From assembly GCA_019649035.1 (NCBI GenBank), contig BMAT01000636.1, forward strand, positions 1,407,128 to 1,434,503: 27,376 nucleotides of DNA, given 5' to 3'. This document shows positions 17,870 to 27,376 of the stretch, one piece after another. The translations under genes and the position numbers were made by a program. Every line of letters starts with the position of its first letter. Position 1 is the first letter of the stretch. Below the pieces are notes generated by a model that worked only from the letters and a program-made list of their open reading frames with translations, was not told the DNA's origin and ran no database searches. The stretch comes from Elysia marginata. Lineage: Eukaryota; Mollusca; Gastropoda; Plakobranchidae.

Positions 17870-20062
17870 ATTTTTTACTCGCGTCGCTGTTATCACGAGC
17901 AGAGCATTGCCTATTTCTCATGAGGGGAAATTGCAGCCCTCATGACAGTTTCTTCTCTTTTTATCAAAAGCCACAAGGCTCAACAGTTCCAAATAAGTCT
18001 CCTCATCCATCTGCAAGTAGTAGTTATGAAAATCACCTGGGTAGGCCCTCAGCTCATTTAGCAAGTTGGTGTGAGGGAATAGGTTCCGACCAAGAAGACA
18101 CTGCTTTGTCTAGTAGCACCTTCTTGCATTTGTCCTCGATTTCTTTTTTCTTCATATCAAAGCATACGCAATCATACCACAAACACCTTTTTCGTATTTA
18201 TACGACATATCCTCATAAAGCAACAACAACAACAACCAGTTATCAAGTAAAAAGAAAGAAGCGCAGCAGTGGCATGAACACCTGAAGTGAAATTCATGAC
18301 GAAAATAGTTTTCGAATGGCGCGGGAAAATATGCTGGGTTGGGAACACAGACTTATACCCTATAAACAGGGTGGAAGTCCGTGGTTGGGAACCCAACGTG
18401 TAGGGAGAAAAATATTCCTGGGGCCAGGCGTAGGTTGAGGCACTAGTCCTGACCCTGCTCCATTGGCACGTACTGAGTGGGGGGCTTTACCTTAAGATCT
18501 TTCCAAGTCCTCGGCTGGTTGCAATTCACTTCTGTCATATGAGGGCTGTATCAAACTTGCAACTTATATCAGTGATATTATTGAAAAAAAACCTGTGTTT
18601 ATATGTACGATCCAGTTTTGGGCAACTTTGAAGTTTGATGAAAATATTGCCCACCAAAAAGATTTAGTTTACCTTTTAAAGCCCTATAAAGCACAGAAAG
18701 TACAGTAATGAAAATAACTCCCAACATTTTCTTAAATTCGTTAATAGCTTTAAAAGATTTTCCTCTTGACTCTCTTAGATTTAACAGCAGTTATCGATGC
18801 AGTTAATCATTTACTTTTATTCTTGTACTTGTATTTTAAGATCGGCTGTCCATTACAGCGTTGTCATGGCTTGTGTTTTATCTGCAAAAACCCAGTCTTT
18901 GTGGATAGAAAAGTATATGTCCATGATTTAAGATGAGTTACAAATATTTCTGATATTAGGAACCCTCCCTTCCTTTCAAAGTACCGTCAAAGTCGGTTAC
19001 TTTGCCTCTATTTTAACTTTGACTGATGTGATAACTCTTATAATTATGATTATAAAAATAATATAACTATATTATATTAATAATGGCCTTTCTGAATTTG
19101 CAAAGAAAACTGCCCTGAATTAAAATTCCTCTTGAAATAAAAGACTATCACATGTTTTAATCAAATTTTCGTTATTATAAAAGATGGGATTACTTTGCCC
19201 TTTCTTGTCAATCTCCTTCTCATGTGTAATGATCAATCTGATTTCTCAAGCTTAAGTAATACCAATGCGGAGCAGTAGCTTGGCACATTTCTCATCAATC
19301 AAACAGTTATTATAGAGCCGGTAGAAACCAAATCAAAGTAACCCCTAAACCCAGCTTTAAAAATCGGCCCAATAGCTTAGCGCTGAAAGATACATGTAAT
19401 GTATCATACAGCCTGTAAACTTCTGCTTTGAGATAGGGAAGCAAGTCTTCAAAAACATAGATTTACCTCCCTTGGGTGGCTACAGAGCTCTTTCCGCCCA
19501 TAGTAAGTAACTCTGATAAATCTAACCAGCTTCTCAAAATTAGTCTCAAAAAGGCAAAGTTGCCCCACGTCTTGGTAAAGTAACATGTACATATGTTTGT
19601 TTTTGAAAGTGAAAGCAACAACGCAGCTGGCCTGATTATTCAGTCAAATAAATGAGATTGAATTAGACGTAAGTAGAAAGAATTTGCTTCTGGCTTCCTC
19701 AGTTCCTGTGAAAGAGAGAATATTTTTCTACTTTTTGTTTCAGACGCTTGAAAATTGGTGTTTTAATCTACTAACATTTTGGTTCAACAAAAGAAGAAAG
19801 GCAAAAATTTAAGATATCCACTTTTGTTCTACCTTGTCTGTGTTATTCAATCTCACACATCGTTAGGGGAGAATCATTGCAACTTTAGCTCCTTTTACTT
19901 GAAACAAACTATCTAATGAGCTATAGCAGATTACACCACTCTGAAACTTTGAAAGGCTTCTTGAAGTCCATTTTATTTGAACAGGCTTACTTTTCATAGC
20001 TGTGTATGTATTTTTTTTTATTAATTTTGTTTTAAAATTAAAAACTATTGTGAGCATTTTTG
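17870..20062. other. Intergenic, nothing recognised
   Basis: 2.2 kb with no protein similarity, RNA gene or repeat partner that I can see in this window. It ends at a GA-rich tract. Confidence 0.6.
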
Positions 20063-20164
20063 AGCGAGAGGGAGAGAGAAGGGGTAAAGAGAGAGGAGGG
20101 GAGAGAGAGAAGAGGGGAGAGAAGGAGAGATAGATAATATAGATAGAGAGACAGACAGAGAGAC
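20063..20164. repeat. (GA)n-rich microsatellite
   Basis: Imperfect purine tract (GA, GGA and GATA units) of about 100 bases. Read in reverse it is pyrimidine-rich and could in principle pair with the TC tract at 17811-17869. Confidence 0.95.
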
Positions 20165-21814
20165 TAATTGACAGAAAGAAAGGCACAGGCGAAGACAGAC
20201 GGAAGAAGAGTAAGATAAATATAAAGTGTATGAGTGTTGACAAAAAATATTGCAAAGCGCATTGTACCCAATGGAAATTAGTCAAAACGTCCATAACCGA
20301 AAGTTGATAATCCGAAATTCTCATAAGTCAAAGTTTTTTTTAGAACGGAATTTTTTTTTATCTTTAGGTTCTTGTCTATATGTGTAGCTTGCTCGTAATT
20401 TGAAGTTATTGGGGTTCAATTCTCTTAAATCGAAATTTATTGAGCCCTAAGGAATATTTTCCATATGTCCCTAGCCGTTTTTTGTTTTGTTTTTGTTTAG
20501 AGTATGCTCAAAACAGTCAGCGAGCACAGCTAGCCATTGATCCTTAGAACTACTGAGTTCGTTAGTGTATGGATGGGCCATGTGAGAGAGGGAGGTGTTT
20601 ATATTTAAATTGATAAAAGAGTAAAAAATAGTCTGAGTAAACTAACCCCAATCACCTCTGTATGCATATATCAAATACTTTTAATACTAAGTTTTTGTTC
20701 ATTCCCCAGAGATGCAAATGATGAGGTTTCCACTGGTACCACATAATCGTTTTTTTTTCTTTTATCTCAGACAAAACTTAATTATTCATTATATTGTACA
20801 GGTAACATGTCAAGCACTTTTGTAAAACATGTAGACCTTACTCTTTTAGGTCTAACAAAAAAAAAACCAAAACAAACAAACAAAAAACTCAAACAAACAC
20901 TAAAATCTTAGAAATACTTTGGTGCCTTTTATTTTGTTTTAAAATACAAATAATGAGTATTAGTCACTAAAAGCTTTAGCATTCGTACTTTTGACGACAA
21001 ACGGGTGATTTTCATGTTTAGTTGCAGAATGCCAAAGAATAGACACAAAAATGTATTCATCTATATATAAAAACAAAATTAGGTTACATATTTACTAGGT
21101 TATGTAAAGGGAAAAGATGGATATTAAACGTTACATTTATCTTTTTGCACAATTATTACAAAAGCGCCTCTAACCGTATGTAAATCTGAGACGAAGGCAA
21201 ATGTTGTATATTTGTCGTTTGTAGTGATTGGAAAAGTATTTCCCAAAAAAAAATAACAAAATAGTTCAACCTTTGTGAAATTAAAATTCAATAATTATGC
21301 TTAGGCATGAGGTTAAAATGATTTTAGTTAACAATCTAAAAATGTTCACTCAAGCTTGACTGCTGTGATGCAAAACAAACCTTTTGTTTTGGCCTACCAT
21401 CACAACTGACCGGTTTTTAATTTTCTGTTCTTTTTTTTTAATCCTTGAAGTCTTTTTGGACACAACTTATAACATTGCACTTTGAAGCAGATCTTGTTTA
21501 AAAAGTAAAGGAATACAGGATTAGAGTTTAAAAAAAAAATTAAAACAGTCTTACATTGTCTCCATGAATATATACCTTTTCCACCACCCCAAACGTCAGA
21601 CTGAATCGAGAGCTTTTGGCACCCTAAGGGTAGAACCAAACCGGCGTCGGGACCGAAGGTCAGAACGTTACACCAATGTGGGTTTTTCGACCTATGAATG
21701 AAAAGATATGCATTGCTGCAGTAGAAGCCCAAAACCCCTACCTGAGTAGAAAAATGGTTCCATGTGAGTGGTTCGACCCTAAGACTGCTAAAGACTACTT
21801 TCCACAAAGCGAAC
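20165..21814. other. Intergenic region and 3' untranslated part of the membrane-protein gene
   Basis: This should include the 3' untranslated region of the minus-strand gene that ends at 21815. Possible polyadenylation words on the minus strand are ATTAAA at 21436-21441 and AATAAA near 20928, with no way to choose between them. An AAAC-rich stretch lies near 20858-20900. The minus-strand frame at 21400-21873 overlaps the coding end in another frame and is a shadow. Confidence 0.45.
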
Positions 21815-22044
21815 TTAGGCGAAACCGCTGCTTTCATCCTTGGCCAACCGGCCGCCAATGAAATGAGCCACACCTCCCGCCACAGTGAGCACTACGGAAA
21901 AAATGTCCAGCCCAAAGCCCCAGCTCAGGCCGAGCCTGTCGGTGAGTTTCTTGAAACCTTGCCTAGTCTGTTTCGTGAATGCCGCATCAAAAGCGCTGTG
22001 GTGCTTGGCAGCCATAATAATATCTCCGATGAGTATGAAGAGAC
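21815..22044 (-). CDS. Claudin/PMP22-like four-helix membrane protein, last coding exon
   Basis: The acceptor is CTTTTTACAG. Two bases complete a glycine from the previous exon, then 75 codons and TAA. It opens with LFILIGDIIMAAK, the end of a membrane helix begun in the previous exon, then a polar, basic loop (KHHSAFDAAFTKQTRQGFKK), then a last helix, GFGLDIFSVVLTVAGGVAHF, and a short tail GGRLAKDESSGFA. Helix 3 to loop to helix 4 with a Gly-rich final helix is how claudin/PMP22/EMP-type proteins end; these act in cell contacts or at the plasma membrane. The assignment is by topology, not by a diagnostic motif. Confidence 0.85.
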
Positions 22045-22182
22045 CTGTAAAAAGATAGGAAGAAAAATTTAATATAAAAAGCAATGTACACGTGTATGAA
22101 ACAGCCTACAACACTATCTAAAAGAATCTGCTCAGAAATAAAACTATTTGAGCTTTGAACAGTATAAGCGGCATATTGTTAG

Positions 22183-23000
22183 TTAATGCCCGTCCGCTGC
22201 GACGTCGACTGACGTCTCTGCCTGGGCTGATCTGTATATTGCTGTCGTCAGGTGCTTCCAACCGGATCTGTTCTGTGCTATGTAGCGAAGGTGGTCAAGG
22301 TCATTAATTGAATGTAATCTAGTTGGCCAGTGATCGTTGTTGTGACTCTCGAGGTCTCGTCGTACTGTAGTCACAATCAATGTTTTTGGTCGGCCTCATT
22401 GTTTGCTTCCCTCTGTCTTGAAGTATTTAGTCCTTGCAAAGTTGGGTGGTATATTGATGGCTTGTCTTAAAATATGACCAAAAAGTCGCCATCGCGCTTC
22501 GAGAATGGTTAAAGATATGGGAGTTTCACCTGTCTTCTGATAGAGAGCATTGTTTTTGATAACTGTGGGATATTTGATATTGAGAATTGTTCTTAATTGC
22601 CTGCGGTGGAAAATGTTTAATTTGTGTTCTTCTTGCTTTGTCAGAGACCGTTTGCCGCAGTTTTACAGAAGTATTGACTTCACGAGTGCTCGGTATAGGT
22701 TTAGTCTTGTTACTTGTTTCACCTTGTCGTTTCTTATCCAGGTGCTTGACAGCTTTTGTAGGGCGAAGTTGGATAATTGTTTCCTTCTTTCAATATCTTC
22801 TGTATCTCCCAGCAATGAGCCTACTTTTTTCACTTTTTTTCCAATCTTCTCCGTCTTTTTGAACGAGTGTTTATTCAGTTTTGTTGGCATTAACATTGAA
22901 CCTGAAATCTGCTAACTCTTTTTGAATTGCTTCTACGTCGATAAGTCAGTTGTTGAAACAAAGTCAACGTCGTCATATATTGACATGCACAAAATTGGTA
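22183..23000 (-). mobile_element. LINE reverse-transcriptase remnant (3' part)
   Basis: Reading the minus strand from 23000 down: YDDVDFVSTTDLS (a degenerate form of the Y-A-D-D catalytic motif), a frameshift, AIQKELADFRFNVNANKTE, a stop or shift, KVKKVGSLLGDTEDIERRKQ, VTRLNLYRALVKSILL, then LNIFHRRQLRTILNIKYP and LEARWRLFGHILRQ, and finally a tail with VTTVRRDLES. This order is the post-catalytic part of a non-LTR retrotransposon polyprotein. At least three frame changes or stops make it inactive. It differs in sequence from the LINE remnants at 14.4 and 16.4-17.2 kb, so it belongs to another family or subfamily. Confidence 0.85.
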
Positions 23001-24639
23001 AAATCTGTTTAAGTCAATCCCTAGACTACATGTATAACCAATTACATCGACTTAAGTTCACCATCCACGTGGCGATCAGTATGCACGCCAATACGGATGC
23101 CACGAGTTAGAGTCCATATTGCACCGAAGATGGGAAAATTGCATGAAAAAAGGGAGTTAGGCTTAAGTAAAAATTTTCGTTACACATGTATGTGTAAGTT
23201 CTTATATGTCCCAACATGACACAAAAAAGAATCAACTTAACTGAAAGTTGACATGAGTACGAGTACTTCGACCCGTCCATAGTTGTATCATGTCACCCCC
23301 CCCTCCCGAAATCGGATTCCCTTTCATTATAATTATCGTGGGGTTCTCGTTTAGCTTCTAAGTCAACAATCGTGATATGAGAATTATAAAATCTGGAGCC
23401 ATTCTTTAATGTCATAAATGCTCAAGATATCGCCAATACAAACCAATAATAAGAGATATAATATTTATACTTGGCATCAAAGTAAGGAATCTATCTGTAG
23501 ACGTTTTAAAGTTTTAAACTACAAAACATTTTTCAGCAATTTTAAATAATCAACAATGCTCTTTTAAAGACGCCATGGTATTACTGTATTAATACCATAG
23601 TTTTTTTTATCATCTAAACAGCTGGTATCTATAAAGGAGCAGTATTGTATTCAATGTTCAGTACAATTATAATAATCTTATGAAAATAAAGAACGGTACA
23701 AAACTTAATTCTTTTTGGCCAATAGGTTCTACACGCCAGTGCAGTTCTGGTCTTCACTACAAAACTAGTACGTATCTCACTGCTAGTCGCCCCTAAGGCA
23801 AAACAGACTGATGCGGTAAACAAACAATTAGTGGTGAGAGGGAATGGTTTTGCACGATGACCAAATGCGAGATTTAAAAAATAAATATTTGTTCGTGTCG
23901 GCGTCAAATTTTGGCAACGACCGCGGTCTTTCCAAAAGTTACGAAAAATAAAGTGAGTTAGTCAAGGTAAACAAGCATCCAATACAATAGCTTTTGTAAC
24001 CTAAAAAGGTGAAGACAGTCATGTACTAGTTGAGTCAATCTATCTTTTTGCTCAATTTTTTTGAAGTTCAGGACTATCTCAGTTTCACACAAAAATTAGA
24101 AAATATTTCTCAGGCTGATTTTATTAGACATCGAATGTCGGAAGGCTCCTATCGGCGCACAATATTTTTGAGGATGTTTAAAAATACAGACATACACTTT
24201 TTTTTGGCACAAAAGAAATTTGAGACAAACAACGGAGACTTTGACGCCTGAATATAATCTGAATTTAGTGCTAAGGATACTAAGGCATTATCATAGTTCA
24301 CAGGAAATGAAGGGGTTTAATGGAAGAGAACGTCGACCTTCATAAATAACGTACATTGAAACACAGAGTCTAGGCTTTAAAGCTGAAGCAGAAGAAAATG
24401 AAAGCAACACGCCGAGCCTAAAAAGGAAGAAAATGGCGTCAAAATCTAGTCCAGATCTATCTAAGACAAACTCAAGATCAAGGTATTTTTTACTACATCT
24501 AGCTCTAAATCTAGATTACACTATCTAAACTGATGTCTAGATGCAAGTCAAACTGTTAGACTTTCAAAATAGATTTTACAATTTTGGTGTAACTTAAATT
24601 CTACAGAATTCGATAGACAAAGCAGGGAAAACTAATTTG

Positions 24640-25500
24640 GTAAAGACATGTTCTTCCACCAACATTTTTCTCAAAATGGCAGGCAGAAGTCTGTAAAATG
24701 CAACCTCTTCAAATAGAGACAAGTTTCACTGGGAATCAATGGCCAAATGGGTTGCAACATGGTGAGGTCCAAAAATTTTTTAAAAATTGCTACTATATTG
24801 CAGTATCCTTCAATCCTTCATTCTAGACGGAAATTTGGAATTAAAACAAGCCAAGTTAGTACAAGATATGCCTGTGTGTCTAAAGAAGGAAACGTTTTTG
24901 TCAAGCAAAGAAAACAAGATGCTGTTTAAAACATGCTGTGGAATATTTTGTGTACTGAGAGGCTTAGTTGTAAATACACCAGAAGATGCAGATTTCCTCA
25001 TCCTCAAAACAGCCATTGACGCTTCGTTATCCGTTCCCTCAGTTTGATCAGTGATGATACAGACTTGCTTGTGTCTTTGTGTAAGCACTCACCGCCAAAG
25101 AACAATATATCTATTACAAATTAGACTTGACAGTAAAGCAAGCTAGGACGTAAGGAGTTTGAAGGCAAGCCCTTGAGATATTGAAAGCTATCTTGCGTTT
25201 GCTCATGCTTTACTTGGATGGGACACAACATCTAAAGTATTTGACGTGGGAAAGTCTTTAGGCTTCGAAAACTTAAAAGATGGAGAATTCATAAACATAG
25301 CCAAAACCTCCAATTGGGAGCCAGTCGACCACTGAAAACACAATTGCTGCTTTTGGAATGAAAGCCCTCAGATTTTTGGATCAAGCACGGGTGTAGAAGC
25401 TCAGGGGAAAATGAGTGACTTCTGGACATTTTGTAGAGCGTCAAGATTTACCTTCCACATCATCTGCAGCAAAGTATCATTCCCTATGGGAAACATTTTC
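24640..25500 (+). pseudogene. Decayed copy of an unnamed invertebrate multigene family (DDTDLLV / LPSTSSAAKYHSL motifs)
   Basis: Plus-strand pieces in changing frames read DMPVCLKKETFLSSKENKM, NTPEDADFLILKTAIDASL, then ISDDTDLLVSLCKH, then LAFAHALLGWDTTSKVFDVG with GFENLKDGEF, and finally LPSTSSAAKYHSL. The order D-A-D-x-L-I, (D/E)-D-T-D-L-L-V, H-A-L-x-G-(C/W)-D-T-T-S, L-P-x-T-S-x-A-A-x-x-H-S-L is one I know from long uncharacterised proteins present in many copies in molluscs and other invertebrates. I have no established function for them; the spaced aspartates suggest a PIN-like nuclease fold, which is inference. Stops and frameshifts between the pieces make this copy non-functional. It lies opposite to the host gene. 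Confidence 0.65.
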
Positions 25501-26125
25501 AAACCAATCAAATAGGTCAAAGAATATATTTCGTGAGCCGGAGGTCGGAAATCACAATAAGAGTAAACATCTTTTAAAATTCTACCTTCACTTCCTTTTC
25601 TCTTTATTTTCGTCCTGCATTGAAAGAAAAGAGTATTCGGTATTTGATGTAACCGGTCATTGTTACATAGCGTAAAAAAGACAATTCGGTGAAGGTATTA
25701 AATGTAATAGCCTGTATTCGCATTAAAGGGGACTTATTGGATTTTTTTTATCAGTGTGGAATATCTCATAATCAACATTAGAGTTGTTCAGGATGGCTAA
25801 AACAATACCGTTGGACGGGCTTGTTTGTAAGCCTCCGCAGTGAACAAGCCCAGGTCCTAAAGTAAAGAAGTTTGAGCACAAAAGCTCTACTCGCCTATCT
25901 TATTTGAGATCTAAACATTTTATTGAAAATTACAGGCTAGACTGGTCCTTCACTCACATTTTTTTCCAGATTGATTATTTTGAACATCAATGAAAAATAT
26001 TTGTGCACAATTTTGCTTACATTTTGGCTGAATGGGCCCTTATTTAAAACTCATTCGGGTATAAACTTATTGCATGTTTGTGAGAGAGATTGGATTGGGA
26101 ACAGAGGAAGTCAGTTTGAACTCAC

Positions 26126-26278
26126 CAGCGACTAATGAGACGATCGAGATCGCCAGATAAAGTAGACGGAGACGATCCCCTTTGCTCTTGACGATCACGT
26201 TGACTGCGCCGGCACATGCAGCAAACACGAGAAAGATCATTCCGATAAGCGCCATGGCCTGCACGCCTCGCATCCAGT
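26126..26278 (-). CDS. Claudin/PMP22-like four-helix membrane protein, penultimate coding exon
   Basis: The acceptor is TTCTAATCTAAG and the donor is GCTG|GTGAGTTC. Two bases complete an aspartate, then 50 codons and one base. It starts WMRGVQAMALIGMIFLVFAA, giving a second membrane helix through ...AVNVIV. A charged loop KSKGDRLR follows, then LLYLAISIVSLVAG, the first half of helix 3. A Trp and a (V/L)-QA box just before helix 2 is typical of PMP22/EMP/claudin-like proteins. The first extracellular loop, with the W..GLW..C..C signature that would settle the family, is on exons outside the window. Confidence 0.85.
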
Positions 26279-26360
26279 CTTAGATTAGAATAAAAGAACG
26301 ACATTAGAAAAGAGCTATTGCTTAAGATAGGCCTAAACCGCTTCGGATCAGTACATAGGA

Positions 26361-26528
26361 TTATTATTATTCTCCTCCTCGTCCTTCTTCTTCTTCTACT
26401 CTTCTTCAGCTTATGATTCTTATGATTCTTATTATTACGTATTATTATAAGTAGTAGTACTTGAAAGAGTTTCAGTAGTGGCAGCAGCAGTCTAAATAGT
26501 ATAGTAGTAGAAGTAGTAGTAAAAGTAC

Positions 26529-26572
<44 letters not shown>
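26361..26572. repeat. Trinucleotide microsatellites (TTC/ATT then TAG)
   Basis: A mixed ATT/CTC/TTC run at 26361-26406 is followed, after about 90 bases with scattered AGTAGT units, by about 15 consecutive TAG units at 26528-26572. They lie in an intron of the membrane-protein gene. They produce a poly-Thr frame on the minus strand that overlaps the end of the real exon. Confidence 0.95.
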
Positions 26573-26631
26573 AGCAAGTAAATTTTTTTTTTTAAATAAG
26601 GTATATATTTTAGCTCTAAAAATATTGACAA

Positions 26632-26752
26632 AACAAGTAAGCTGTCGGCTTTACGCCTTCGTCAGACAAAAAAAAAATAAAAAACGTGTAAGACACTTAC
26701 ATAAATATGGACGGGACTAACAATAAAAGAAAAGCAATAATATTATTATAAA
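26632..26752 (+). repeat. Dispersed repeat, copy B (partner at 8521-8641)
   Basis: Same block order as copy A, with the inner inverted pair CTGTCGGCTTTACGCCTTCG followed by TCAGACA and an A-run. CTGACGAAGGC on the minus strand followed by a complementary GCC gives a small stem. The A/T-rich remainder continues to about 26790 without further match. Confidence 0.75.
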
Positions 26753-27367
26753 AAATATAAAATATGAAGGATGAGATAAAAATTAAAAAATAAACTATAA
26801 ATCTAGATATAAATCTATCTGCAGGATTAAAAAAGAAAAAAAAAAGGGGGGGGGAGGGGGCCTGAGGATCCACGAAATTGTAACTTAATTACATAGTGAA
26901 AGAAATGAAAAGAACTATCAATGAAAAACGAGAATCGTTTACAAAAAATAAGAATGTATCAATTAGGATCTAGATCGAAACCTATCTGGAATGAAAAAGA
27001 CAGATAAAGAACGACTTATCTCTTTCCAGCGCAGATCTTGTAATCAAGGAAGCGTAAACGCGTCAAGGTGACAAACATAGTAGAGAAGTGGCGCAAAATA
27101 GTGCCGTACATAAAAACTCGTAGGAAAATTCAGTTTTGGCGCATGGCTGAAGAGTGTGCAATAATAAAAGTATGAGACCAAAATAGACCCTAATAGTATT
27201 ACAGACTAGAGGATGAACTAAATCGAGAAAAGTGCTAAGTCGTCCTACCGTGAGGAAAGTACAAAGCAAAAATCTATACCTATGAGCAATGAAAGGAAAG
27301 AGAGAATAGAGGGTTTACGAACACAAGTGAAGGGGTAAAACCATAATGAAGATATTGATAAACTTAC
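26753..27367 (-). other. Intron of the membrane-protein gene, 5' side
   Basis: Non-coding, with a poly-A/poly-G run near 26827-26860 and TAGATC motifs near 26800 and 26970. The minus-strand frame at 27063-27269 has hydrophobic stretches but no start or splice context that would join it to the gene. Nothing else seen. Confidence 0.6.
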
Positions 27368-27376
27368 CATACCAAG
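27368..27376 (-). CDS. Claudin/PMP22-like membrane protein, last nine bases of an upstream exon
   Basis: The right edge cuts an exon. The minus strand reads CTTGGTATG|GTAAGTT, a strong donor. Its phase (one base left over) fits the next exon exactly and gives Trp-Tyr-Asp-Trp across the junction, just before helix 2. The call rests on the donor and phase only. Confidence 0.65.

Larger units (their letters stand above)
22045..26125 (-). other. Intron of the membrane-protein gene, filled with decayed elements
   Basis: A 4.1-kb intron joins two coding exons in phase 1 (GCTG|GTGAGT to CTTTTTACAG|GT). It contains a LINE remnant (22183-23000) and a decayed multigene-family copy (24640-25500). The parts between 23000 and 24640 and from 25500 to 26125 show nothing that I can name, apart from a short hairpin around 23577-23600 built from TGGTATTA and TAATACCA. 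Confidence 0.75.

Noticed and set aside
17617-18285. Longest open frame (222 codons, plus strand)
   Set aside because: Much of it is the TC microsatellite read as Leu/Ser; the rest has no motif, splice logic or domain pattern.
19863-20324. Minus-strand frame of 153 codons with a Ser/Leu/Pro-rich centre
   Set aside because: The centre is the GA/TC microsatellite; the flanks carry no motif.
21400-21873. Minus-strand frame of 157 codons
   Set aside because: It overlaps the 3' end of the membrane-protein gene in the wrong frame and continues into presumed 3' untranslated sequence; no motif.
22550-22915. Plus-strand frames of 121 and 91 codons rich in Phe/Leu/Cys
   Set aside because: They are antisense shadows of the LINE remnant, whose minus-strand motifs are clear.
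24434-24483. Possible small first exon (MASKSSPDLSKTNSRSR, then GTATTT)
   Set aside because: An ATG and donor-like sequence precede the DDTDLLV-family relic, but the motif is short, low in information and has no supporting acceptor.
26122-26631. Minus-strand frame of 169 codons with a poly-Thr run
   Set aside because: It reads through the trinucleotide repeats and then overlaps the real exon 26126-26278 in a different frame.
1-27376. CRISPR arrays, bacterial operons, riboswitches or phage elements
   Set aside because: The window is intron-rich animal DNA; no spaced repeat array or prokaryotic gene organisation is present.

Overview
The window looks like nuclear DNA of an animal, most probably a heterobranch (pulmonate) snail. 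The DNA is AT-rich. Coding sequence occurs as short exons with GT/AG junctions and introns of 0.4-1.9 kb. A tRNA-derived SINE ends in a CAATCAATC tail, LINE remnants are present, and many TAGATCTAGATC-type motifs occur that I associate with planorbid snails such as Biomphalaria and Bulinus. The clade call rests on repeat style and is an inference; the eukaryotic, intron-rich nature is read directly. There are two short assembly gaps (runs of N).

Left half (1302-15149, minus strand): twelve exons join without a single phase conflict into the first 499 residues of a PARP2-type poly(ADP-ribose) polymerase. The order is a basic N-terminus, WWE domain 1, WWE domain 2, an acidic then Lys/Ser/Gly-rich linker, the WGR domain, a linker, and the first part of the helical regulatory domain. 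The ADP-ribosyltransferase catalytic part lies beyond the left edge. Two tandem WWE domains on a PARP2 core are the most interesting biological feature: a poly(ADP-ribose) writer that also appears to carry reader domains. Vertebrate PARP2 has none. Its introns hold a SINE with target-site duplications, two inverted copies of a MITE-like element with terminal inverted repeats, a degenerate tandem copy of a WGR exon, a TTAA-flanked candidate element and a LINE 3' end.

Middle (15150-21814): no supported gene. It holds a nearly perfect 101-bp-arm hairpin about 0.55 kb upstream of the PARP2 start codon, a decayed LINE reverse transcriptase (minus strand) interrupted by a 5'-truncated SINE, and TC- and GA-rich microsatellites. 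The 18.3-21.4 kb stretch shows nothing else I can name.

Right part (21815-27376, minus strand): the last two complete coding exons, plus the final nine bases of an upstream exon, of a small multi-spanning membrane protein resembling the claudin/PMP22/EMP four-helix superfamily. Its 4-kb intron contains another LINE reverse-transcriptase remnant and a decayed copy of an invertebrate multigene family with DDTDLLV and LPSTSSAAKYHSL motifs. Its next intron has trinucleotide repeats and a dispersed repeat shared with PARP2 intron 5.

Both genes are on the minus strand and show no evident functional link; they are simply neighbours.
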